A DNA stretch of 5,768 nucleotides, from the NCBI GenBank assembly GCA_025462805.1, contig JAOAPJ010000200.1, forward strand, positions 1-5,768, in the 5' to 3' direction. Under the pieces are notes generated by a model. It ran no database searches. It was not told where the DNA came from and saw nothing but the letters and a program-made list of their open reading frames with translations. Positions within the stretch are counted from its first letter, which is position 1; each line of letters begins with the position of its first letter. The stretch is from Acidobacteriaceae bacterium (lineage in GTDB: Bacteria > Acidobacteriota > Terriglobia > Terriglobales > Acidobacteriaceae). This document shows, piece after piece, positions 1-5,768 of this stretch. The position numbers were made by a program, and so were the translations under genes.

Positions 1-1175
1 GCAAACAGCGTTTCTCCCTCGTGCCGGCGAAACTGCCACCAGCGCAGTTCGATGTTCAACATCTCGGTCCGGGGGCGCAGCCACATATCCAGAACGCGAA
101 CGATCGGCATGATAAGTAAGCTACGCAGAGGATGCTCCCGCTCCCGCTCCCGAGCCAGCGCCTCGAAGCGCGTATCCAGCGCAGGCGTTACGGTGGTGTC
201 CCTGTTGTATGCGATGAACAACCTACCCGTCTCGGCTCGCTGCGTCGGGAAGTCAAAGGCGCGAGCGGGTAACGCGTCCAGATCAAGAGGCGCATTGTCG
301 ACGTTCCAGTAGACCTCCGATGTGGAAGTGAAATCCGCCGCCCAGGTCTTGGTCCATCGCTGAAATCCGGGCGCGGTGAACTCTCCTGGATCGGTGGCAT
401 ACCGCGACGCGAGCGGCTGGAAGATGTGAAAGGTATGTAGATTGCGCGCCGTCCAGGCGACAAATGGCAGGAGGGACAGCAGGCCACCCGCCACTGCCAA
501 CCGAAGGAGTCGTCGGCGACGGTCCTGCCGTAACTCACTTCCCGGCCGCTCCACTTGGTGAGTTCCGCGATCGGCAAAGAGTACCAGGCTAAGAAGGCTG
601 GAGATGGCCAGCAGGGCGCCGTCTGGCCGCAACAGCGCCGCGTAGCTCCAGGTCGTGCCGAGCACCACAGCGGCTGGCCAGTGCGGTCTTCTCTCGAACC
701 AGACGAGCGTCGCGCAGCCCAGCGCGATGCAGAAGATCGACAGCGTTTCGCTGAGCGGGGCAGCTACATAGTTGGCCGTGAATGGGCAGAGCGCCGCGAA
801 CCACAGCGCCAGCATTCCCGTGCGTTTGCCGGCGACAGCCCTGGCTGTCCAAGCGACGACCAGAGCCGACGCCAGATCGATTGCAACCTGCAGGTAGAGC
901 ACAGCGCCGTAGTGATCGCTGCCGAAGATGCGAAAGCACACCGCCAGAAACAGGGGGTACCCGGGGAGGCGAATCAGTGTCGGCCTCACGATAACGTCGT
1001 GGAGTCCGTAGTCGGTCCGCCCGTAGGTGCCATGCAGCCAGTTCTTCGCAATATCGCCGTACACGAGGCCGTCGCCGTTGACCTGAGGGAAGTGCCAGAG
1101 GAACCACAGGCGCAGCCCGGCACCCAGCACGAGGGCCAGCGCCAGTCCTGCCAGGCTGCGGTGCGCGGATCGCAT
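1..1175 (-). CDS. GT-C family integral membrane glycosyltransferase (GT39/ArnT-like, PMT_2), partial, 3' end beyond window
   Basis: This is the first 391 residues of a polytopic membrane glycosyltransferase that continues past the left edge. The family moves a sugar from a polyprenyl-phosphate donor to a lipid, glycan or protein on the outer face of the membrane; the acceptor cannot be told here. Seen: an N-terminal membrane helix (about 7-27), then a loop with the GT-C acidic signature (G34-D35 and Y39, D35 the likely catalytic Asp), the R69-x-PGYP motif, S142-E143-T144, R183-P184 and W241-x-x-R244-N245, all at spacings usual for the family. Hydrophobic helices lie at about 91-113, 119-137, 141-160, 166-201 and 225-241; from about 255 the chain is polar, as in the family's C-terminal part. 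The ATG at 1175 is the first start after an in-frame TGA at 1187-1185. No Shine-Dalgarno sequence is visible. The two other minus-strand frames here are arginine-rich shadows. It diverges from the synthase gene at 1247, suggesting a shared glycan pathway (inference). Confidence 0.88.
   Translation of the reverse strand, partial: MRSAHRSLAGLALALVLGAGLRLWFLWHFPQVNGDGLVYGDIAKNWLHGTYGRTDYGLHDVIVRPTLIRLPGYPLFLAVCFRIFGSDHYGAVLYLQVAIDLASALVVAWTARAVAGKRTGMLALWFAALCPFTANYVAAPLSETLSIFCIALGCATLVWFERRPHWPAAVVLGTTWSYAALLRPDGALLAISSLLSLVLFADRGTHQVERPGSELRQDRRRRLLRLAVAGGLLSLLPFVAWTARNLHTFHIFQPLASRYATDPGEFTAPGFQRWTKTWAADFTSTSEVYWNVDNAPLDLDALPARAFDFPTQRAETGRLFIAYNRDTTVTPALDTRFEALAREREREHPLRSLLIMPIVRVLDMWLRPRTEMLNIELRWWQFRRHEGETLF
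135..152. repeat. Three tandem CTCCCG hexamers inside the GT-C gene
   Basis: CTCCCG occurs three times in a row. On the minus strand it reads CGG GAG three times and encodes Arg-Glu-Arg-Glu-Arg-Glu at residues 342-347 of the GT-C protein, in its polar C-terminal region. The unit is six bases, so changes in copy number would keep the frame and only lengthen or shorten a charged stretch. Confidence 0.85.
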
Positions 1176-1246
1176 TCGTACGCATCATACAGAGGCAACG
1201 GCCGTTAGCGGTTTCGCTGTACTCTGTCCTTAGCTACGAATCGACC
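1176..1246. promoter_or_regulatory. Divergent intergenic region between the GT-C gene and the synthase fusion gene
   Basis: These 71 bases separate two genes read in opposite directions, so both promoters must lie here or inside the opposing gene. I see no convincing -35/-10 pair on either strand. Neither start has a purine-rich Shine-Dalgarno sequence at the usual distance: the 18 bases before the ATG at 1247 contain no GGAG or AGGA. Weak binding sites or leaderless transcripts are possible. The only clear symmetric element is the palindrome at 1197-1206, followed by a small AGCG-GTTT-CGCT hairpin at 1207-1218. The role as promoter region is inferred from gene orientation. Confidence 0.6.
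1197..1206. promoter_or_regulatory. Perfect 10-bp palindrome AACGGCCGTT, candidate operator
   Basis: AACGGCCGTT equals its own reverse complement and sits near the middle of the divergent spacer, 21 bases from the GT-C start codon and 40 bases from the synthase start codon. A dimeric regulator bound here could control both genes. The position is the main support; a GC-rich 10-mer of this kind can also arise by chance. Confidence 0.3.
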
Positions 1247-4200
1247 ATGAGCCGCCAGATTTTTTATGACCCCGAGCGCAAGCGATGGAAGCGGCTTCGT
1301 CGCATCCTGGATCTAACCGCAGTTGTGTCCACACTGCTGCTGGTGGCGTTCTTTCTAGGAGTCATTCACAGGGAGCAGTTGCCCGACCTGCTACTTCCCG
1401 CACAAAAGCGAAACTACCGGGCGGTGAAGGGCCGGCAAACGCCGGACGCCAGGAACCGTTCTTTGCGTGCTGCGCACCGGCGGACCAGCCGTCCTCCCTC
1501 TGAGGTGCCGCTGAATACAGGTGAGGGTCTGCGCGCAGCGTTCTATACAGAGGACACCCCGGCCGGCTACTCCTCTCTGAAGCAGCATATCCACCAGATC
1601 GACATGCTATTCCCGGTCTGGCTGAACGTGAATGATGCCAGCGGTGAGCTGCTGGGTGCGGTGGCGCTGGCCCCTGCCCACACCTATCGCATCGTCGATC
1701 CGAACGGAACGGTGCACGGCGTCGATCCGCAGAACAAAGTTGCGCAGGCCATTGCGAATGCGCATGAAGACACAGAGATCTTCCCGCTGATTCGTAACTA
1801 CAACATCATGACCGGCATCTGGGATCCGGTGATCGGACGGATGCTGAACAATCCTGCCGCACGCCAGCATCTTCGCGACGAACTGGATCGATTTCTGGCG
1901 GCGAATCCCAGGTACCGCGGGATCTCGCTCGACTTCGAAGATGTGCCCGATAACGCGCAGGCTGGCTACCGTGCGTTGATGGCGGAGCTCTATCAAGACT
2001 TCTCCGACAAGAATCTGCGCCTGTACATCAACACGCCGGTGGAGACGGACAGCAGGATGCTAGCGTTCGAAGCTGCCCATACGGATGGGATCGTGCTGAT
2101 GAACTACGACCAGCACGAGAACACCTCGACGCCTGGGCCAATCGCGGCTCAGGATTGGTTTGAGAACAACCTCCAGCGTGTGTTGAAGATCGTTCCCAAG
2201 CAGCGCCTCATCTGCGCCCTTGGAAACTACGGCTATAACTGGACAGTGCCCCTACCGGATGCGAAGGGCCACACCTCGCAGAAGGTCATCGATGTCGAAT
2301 CTTTGAGCGTCCAGGATGCGTGGCAAGAGGCCAGCGACTCTGAGACGGACCTCTCCTTTGCCGGAGATGAGCTGAACCCGCATTTTGCGTATGACGATGA
2401 AGATGAGCATGTGCGGCATCAGGTCTGGATCCTGGATGCTGTTACCGCGCTGAACGAAATGCGGGCCGCGCGGTCCATGGGGCTGCAGACGTTTGCGGTT
2501 TGGGTTCTCGGCACGGAGGATCCATCGCTGTGGGCGATGTGGGATAAGCCAGGCACCGCCAATATTCAGATGGCGCTCGAGAAGATCCCGCCCGGTAACG
2601 ATGTCAACACGGACGGTGAAGGCGACATCCTGCGCATCACCGGGGTTCCTCACCCAGGTACGCGACGAATAGACATGGACGCGATGAATAACACCGCGAC
2701 CGATGAGCATATGCAGACTTATCCCCAGCCGTACACGATTCAGTACTACGGCTACCATCCAGACAAGGTCGCTCTCAGCTTCGACGACGGACCGGATCCG
2801 AAGTGGACCCCGAAGATCCTGGACATTCTGCGCGACCGACATGTTCGTGGCGCCTTCATGGTCATTGGAGATGAGGCGCAGAACAATGTGGGACTGCTTC
2901 GACGCTATATCCGCGAAGGGCATGAGGTGGGCAATCACACCTTCACCCACCCGGACATCAGCGAGATTTCGACACGGCAAGTGGAGCTCGAGCTGAATTT
3001 GACCGAGCGGCTCTTTGCCAGCAAGCTCGGTGTCAAGCCACTCTACTTCCGTCCGCCCTACTCTATCGACCAGGAGCCCGACACCAACGATCAGGCTGCG
3101 CCCGCCCACCGCATCCAGCAGATGGGCTACACCATAATCGGTGACAAGATCGACACCGATGACTGGAATGAACATCCGCGGAAAAGCCCTCAGGAGATCA
3201 CGTGGAACGTGATGGAGCAGCTGCGCCTCATGAAGACCAAGCCGCAGTTTCGCGGTTCCGTCATTCTGCTGCATGACGGTGGGGGTGATCGCTCCGCTAC
3301 TGTTGCTGCTCTGCCTCTGCTGATCGATACGCTGCGCGCGCACGGCTACCAGATCGTGCCAGTCTCCGAACTGATGGGCAAGACGACGGCCCAGGTGATG
3401 CCGCCGCTAACGCCCGATCAGCGCTGGCAGGCGCGTGTAGATTCGATTGCCTTCAGTCTCTTTGCCTTCTTCGGACGCTTTGTCGTGATGGTGTTCTTTA
3501 TTGGTGATGTGCTGATGAGCGCTCGCCTGCTCCTGATCGGCATCTTCGCGCTGATCGACCGCTTGCGCCGTCGCAAGATACCGGAGGTACCGGGCGGCTT
3601 TGCTCCGCGCGTTGCGGTGCTGATCCCCGCCTACAACGAGGAGAAGGTCATCGTTCGTACGATCCGGTCCGTGTTGAACTCGGATTACGAGAGCCTGCAC
3701 GTGATCGTGATCGATGATGGATCCAAGGACCGCACCTACGATGTGGCCTGCGAAGCCTACCCCGACGAAATCGCTGCTGGCCGGCTGCAGGTACTTCGCA
3801 AGGCCAATGCCGGTAAGGCCGAGGCACTGAACTACGCCATCAACCGCCTCACCGAGGACTATTACGTCGGCATCGATGCCGATACTGTAATCGCGCGCGA
3901 TGCCGTTTCGAAGCTGATGGTGCACTTTGCCGATCCGCGGGTAGGTGCCGTGGCTGGCAACGCCAAGGTGGGGAATCGGGTGAACCTATGGACCCGATGG
4001 CAGGCGCTGGAATACATCACCAGTCAGAACTTCGAGCGGCGCGCGCTCGACCTGTTCAACGTGGTGACGGTGGTGCCCGGTGCGATCGGTGCGTGGCGTA
4101 CCGAGCCCGTCCGCCGCGCTGGCGGTTATCCAGTGAACACTGTGGCGGAAGATGCCGACCTCACCATGAACCTGCTTGAGCAACGCTATAAGGTCATCTA

Positions 4201-4759
4201 CGAGGATCAGGCGCTTGCCTTCACTGAGGCGCCGATTGACGCGCGGGGTCTAATGCGCCAGCGCTTCCGCTGGTCGTTTGGGACCCTGCAGGCGATCTTC
4301 AAGCACAAGCAGGCGTTTACGAAGAACCGTGCGATGGGCCTCTTTGCGCTACCCAATATCCTGATCTTTCAAATACTGCTGCCGCTCGTCTCGCCATTTA
4401 TCGACCTGATGTTCATCTACGGAACCGTGCAGTTCCTGCTGGATCGTTACTTCCACCCAGAAACGGCGAGCGCGGCAGGCTTTCAGAAACTCGTGGTCTA
4501 CTTCCTGACGTTCCTCATCATCGATTTCGTCACCTCTGCGCTTGCCTTCTCGCTGGAGCGCAAGCATCCGGCGAAGCGGGGGGATGGCTGGCTGCTGTTC
4601 CATATCTGGCTGCAGCGCTTCGCCTACCGGCAGGTCTTCTCCATCGTGCTGTTCAAGACAATCAAGCGCGCCATCGATGGCCGTCCATTCAATTGGGACA
4701 AGCTGGAACGCACTGCCGAGATGTCGAAGGAAACGGAACGGATCACGGCCAACACGTAG
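1247..4759 (+). CDS. Trifunctional membrane protein: GH18-type glycosidase, NodB/CE4 polysaccharide deacetylase and processive GT2 synthase
   Basis: A 1170-residue protein predicted to make a GlcNAc-type polysaccharide and process it on export. Order seen: basic N-terminus (K12 to R19), membrane anchor about 23-41, low-complexity basic linker 52-85, GH18-like domain about 92-445, linker, NodB domain about 497-710, hydrophobic stretch 734-770 followed by RLRRRK, GT2 domain about 787-1015, and membrane helices about 1031-1066, 1081-1102 and 1115-1137. GH18 marks: SLDFE with D229 and E231 (likely acid), MNYD 285-288, and a terminal W419 in VWVLGTEDPSLW. CE4 marks: SFDDGP 511-516 (D513 base, D514 metal), HTFTHP 564-569 (metal H564, H568), RPPY 602-605, DTDDW 636-640, LLHD 674-677. 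GT2 marks: DDGS 823-826, DAD 877-879, ED 968-969, QRFRW 1005-1009. The basic clusters place both termini and GT2 inside, and GH18 and NodB outside. It resembles PgaC+PgaB or NodC+NodB in one chain; UDP-GlcNAc as donor is inferred. The ATG gives the family-like N-terminus, though no Shine-Dalgarno sequence is seen. Related fusions are annotated in databases, but the polymer is rarely known. Confidence 0.93.
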   Translation: MSRQIFYDPERKRWKRLRRILDLTAVVSTLLLVAFFLGVIHREQLPDLLLPAQKRNYRAVKGRQTPDARNRSLRAAHRRTSRPPSEVPLNTGEGLRAAFYTEDTPAGYSSLKQHIHQIDMLFPVWLNVNDASGELLGAVALAPAHTYRIVDPNGTVHGVDPQNKVAQAIANAHEDTEIFPLIRNYNIMTGIWDPVIGRMLNNPAARQHLRDELDRFLAANPRYRGISLDFEDVPDNAQAGYRALMAELYQDFSDKNLRLYINTPVETDSRMLAFEAAHTDGIVLMNYDQHENTSTPGPIAAQDWFENNLQRVLKIVPKQRLICALGNYGYNWTVPLPDAKGHTSQKVIDVESLSVQDAWQEASDSETDLSFAGDELNPHFAYDDEDEHVRHQVWILDAVTALNEMRAARSMGLQTFAVWVLGTEDPSLWAMWDKPGTANIQMALEKIPPGNDVNTDGEGDILRITGVPHPGTRRIDMDAMNNTATDEHMQTYPQPYTIQYYGYHPDKVALSFDDGPDPKWTPKILDILRDRHVRGAFMVIGDEAQNNVGLLRRYIREGHEVGNHTFTHPDISEISTRQVELELNLTERLFASKLGVKPLYFRPPYSIDQEPDTNDQAAPAHRIQQMGYTIIGDKIDTDDWNEHPRKSPQEITWNVMEQLRLMKTKPQFRGSVILLHDGGGDRSATVAALPLLIDTLRAHGYQIVPVSELMGKTTAQVMPPLTPDQRWQARVDSIAFSLFAFFGRFVVMVFFIGDVLMSARLLLIGIFALIDRLRRRKIPEVPGGFAPRVAVLIPAYNEEKVIVRTIRSVLNSDYESLHVIVIDDGSKDRTYDVACEAYPDEIAAGRLQVLRKANAGKAEALNYAINRLTEDYYVGIDADTVIARDAVSKLMVHFADPRVGAVAGNAKVGNRVNLWTRWQALEYITSQNFERRALDLFNVVTVVPGAIGAWRTEPVRRAGGYPVNTVAEDADLTMNLLEQRYKVIYEDQALAFTEAPIDARGLMRQRFRWSFGTLQAIFKHKQAFTKNRAMGLFALPNILIFQILLPLVSPFIDLMFIYGTVQFLLDRYFHPETASAAGFQKLVVYFLTFLIIDFVTSALAFSLERKHPAKRGDGWLLFHIWLQRFAYRQVFSIVLFKTIKRAIDGRPFNWDKLERTAEMSKETERITANT

Positions 4760-4891
4760 GATGCTCACAAGGGCAGGCAACTCGCTCCCCATTCTTGTCC
4801 TCAACGCAGCTTCCGTGGTGAACCATCAACGGCTGAATCTTTGGCGACGACGGCAAGTGCTATTGCGCCATGACACCAGGCTGCCGCATCA

Positions 4892-4929
4892 ACTCCGGGC
4901 TTTTTTTACCATCGCCTGTCGGCCCGGGT
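4892..4929. repeat. Inverted repeat CCGGGC / GCCCGG enclosing a T-tract
   Basis: CCGGGC at 4895-4900 pairs with GCCCGG at 4922-4927. With one bulged base (T4894) the stem extends by two pairs (A4892-T4929, C4893-G4928). The 21-base loop opens with seven Ts (4901-4907). The T-run lies inside the loop, not after the stem, so this is not a standard rho-independent terminator for either strand. It lies about 130 bases after the synthase stop. Confidence 0.35.
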
Positions 4930-5259
4930 CCGATGGAACGCCACAAATCCCGTCCGGTTGTTCCTCCGTATACGCTTCCTCGCGTACTCCGGTTCGAGCT
5001 CCTGCCAGCCGAGAGCGCCGGATATGATCTTCTGCTCCGCACCGTAAAGCTGTCGGTTTCGCCTGTTGATCCGTAGGAGGAGTCGCGTCGCGGTCCGGCC
5101 TCCCCGTCCGGGCAACTGCAACCCAGATGCGGCAGGAATTTGCCACACGCCTGATGCCGCTCCGGGCGACATGCGGAGCTATCTGGTTAAGCACGAGCGG
5201 CGGGTCCAGAGCGCGGTCTGCGCAACAAGACAACCCGTCCTTTTTCAGCAGCCCAGATC

Positions 5260-5271
5260 AAGCGGCCGCTT
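5260..5271. repeat. Perfect 12-bp palindrome AAGCGGCCGCTT
   Basis: AAGCGGCCGCTT is identical to its reverse complement. It shares the CGGCCG core with the palindrome in the divergent promoter region (1197-1206). It is followed within 13 bases by a second symmetric element (5284-5297) in an AT-rich patch, a layout seen at regulator-binding sites, though nothing here fixes a function. Confidence 0.35.
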
Positions 5272-5283
5272 AGCTTTTGGCAA

Positions 5284-5297
5284 TCAATTTCTATTGA
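5284..5297. repeat. Short hairpin TCAAT-TTCT-ATTGA
   Basis: Five perfect base pairs close a four-base loop in an AT-rich patch of otherwise GC-rich DNA. It lies just after the 12-bp palindrome. It could be an operator half-site pair or chance. Confidence 0.25.
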
Positions 5298-5523
5298 CGT
5301 ATGGCAGTGGATGAGGGCGATCACGCCCATGGCCTCACGATGATTCGGCGGGATGAGGCGCAGCCATTCCGTTGCGCGTTCCTGAATCCGGAATTCTCTT
5401 GCTGGAGAGCGTTGATATCGCACGCTGCGACCAGACGGCATTCTCCGGAGGCGAGCGCCGCGCTGATGCGAGGCTCTGCTCACATCGTCGTTAACAGACT
5501 CATGAGGTCGCGCTCAACCATAG

Positions 5524-5542
5524 GTAATGATATTCGTATTAC
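5524..5542. repeat. Inverted repeat GTAAT-9 nt-ATTAC
   Basis: GTAAT at 5524-5528 and ATTAC at 5538-5542 are perfect inverted copies whose centres lie 14 bases apart, with an alternative ATA-TTCG-TAT fold inside. The element sits at the start of the AT-richer terminal segment, where a promoter for a gene beyond the right edge might lie. No companion -35/-10 pair is convincing. Confidence 0.25.
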
Positions 5543-5586
5543 GTATCCATGAAATCAGCGTGTCGATTAGGTAAAGAGGGTCGGGT

Positions 5587-5706
5587 AAACGCGACGTTTC
5601 GGTTTCGTTACAAGAACGCCACTCCTCCCATCAGTAAGGTGGGTGAGAGGTCTATTTACCTCCGTACTGTTACCCATGACGCACCATAGTGCAAGACCCA
5701 CTGCAC
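5587..5706. other. Cluster of three small potential hairpins
   Basis: Three stems lie within 120 bases: AAACG-CGA-CGTTT (5587-5599, five pairs), CCCATC-AGTAA-GGTGGG (5627-5643, six pairs with one G-T), and GTGCA-8 nt-TGCAC (5689-5706, five pairs). No protein frame of any length crosses this stretch. A structured leader RNA or small RNA is possible, but I recognise no riboswitch or known RNA family, and each stem is short enough to be chance. Confidence 0.2.
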
Positions 5707-5768
5707 CTCGCGTGCTGATTCAGTAGTACCGATGGACACTTGCTTTCAGTCGCGAATGCCTTATGCTT

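Larger units (their letters stand above)
4760..5768. other. About 1 kb with no supportable gene
   Basis: After the synthase stop codon I find no reading frame with recognisable protein character, no tRNA, no CRISPR array and no insertion-sequence ends. The frames present are short (under 120 codons), arginine- or proline-rich, overlap one another on both strands, and lack start signals; an AGGAGG at 5075-5080 has no start codon after it. GC content, counted by hand, is about 66% at 5101-5220 and about 48% at 5521-5768. The GC-rich half may be a decayed gene and the AT-richer end the leader of a gene beyond the window; both are guesses. Small inverted repeats are listed separately. No hairpin followed by a T-run stands out as a terminator for the synthase gene. 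Confidence 0.6.

Noticed and set aside
188..1188. Two minus-strand frames (188-577 and 589-1188) in the left part
   Set aside because: Both are arginine/proline-rich and lack membrane character, while the third minus frame is open across the whole stretch and carries GT-C motifs.
555..1208. A 217-codon plus-strand frame opposite the GT-C gene
   Set aside because: It is rich in Gln, Arg and Ala without any domain, and lies antisense to the supported membrane protein gene.
2252..3343. A 363-codon open frame on the minus strand opposite the NodB part of the synthase gene
   Set aside because: It lies wholly antisense to a gene with intact catalytic motifs and shows no recognisable domain; such open frames are common in the antisense of GC-rich genes.
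4767..4798. ACAAG/CTTGT inverted repeat just after the synthase stop, considered as a terminator
   Set aside because: Only five pairs with a 22-base loop and no T-run after it.
4984..5005. A GGTTCGAG sequence resembling a tRNA T-loop
   Set aside because: The flanking bases do not form a five-pair T-stem, and no acceptor or anticodon arm could be placed around it.
5075..5080. A strong AGGAGG Shine-Dalgarno-like sequence
   Set aside because: No ATG, GTG or TTG follows at a usable distance.
4906..5172. An 88-codon minus-strand frame with a charged, partly helical-looking tail
   Set aside because: No family recognised, no ribosome binding site, and it overlaps other equally open frames; mentioned only as possible gene decay.
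5187..5552. Overlapping frames on both strands (5187-5483 minus, 5301-5552 plus)
   Set aside because: Neither has a start signal, recognisable motif or consistent codon bias, and they exclude each other.
5732..5768. An ATG at 5732 whose frame is open to the right edge
   Set aside because: Only 12 codons are visible, with no ribosome binding site or promoter to support a gene start.

Overview
The window holds two large protein genes that diverge from a 71-base spacer, followed by about 1 kb in which I cannot support any gene. Both genes belong to envelope polysaccharide metabolism. The long multidomain protein (N-terminus MSRQIFYDPERKRWKR, then GH18-like, NodB and GT2 domains), together with the moderately high GC content and soil-bacterium style of the region, suggests an Acidobacteriota member near Terriglobus/Granulicella/Edaphobacter. 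That placement is from memory of the families, not from a search.

Left part (1-1175, minus strand): the first 391 codons of a polytopic GT-C (GT39/ArnT-like, PMT_2) glycosyltransferase. It starts at 1175 and runs off the left edge. The frame carries the usual family signatures in order (GD...Y, R.PGYP, SE, RP, W..RN).

Centre (1247-4759, plus strand): one 1170-residue protein that combines an N-terminal membrane anchor, a GH18-type glycosidase domain, a CE4/NodB polysaccharide deacetylase domain, a membrane segment, a processive GT2 synthase domain and C-terminal membrane helices. All main catalytic motifs of CE4 and GT2 are intact; the GH18 motif is partly altered. The layout predicts that a GlcNAc-type polymer is made on the cytoplasmic face, passed through the membrane, then deacetylated and trimmed or cut outside, all by one polypeptide. 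This resembles PgaC plus PgaB, or NodC plus NodB, joined in one chain.

Spacer (1176-1246): holds both 5' ends, a perfect 10-bp palindrome and no clear Shine-Dalgarno sequence for either gene.

Right part (4760-5768): only short, unconvincing reading frames. It holds several small inverted repeats, including a 12-bp perfect palindrome, and GC falls from about 66% (5101-5220) to about 48% (5521-5768). It could be spacer, a decayed gene, or the upstream region of a gene beyond the right edge.
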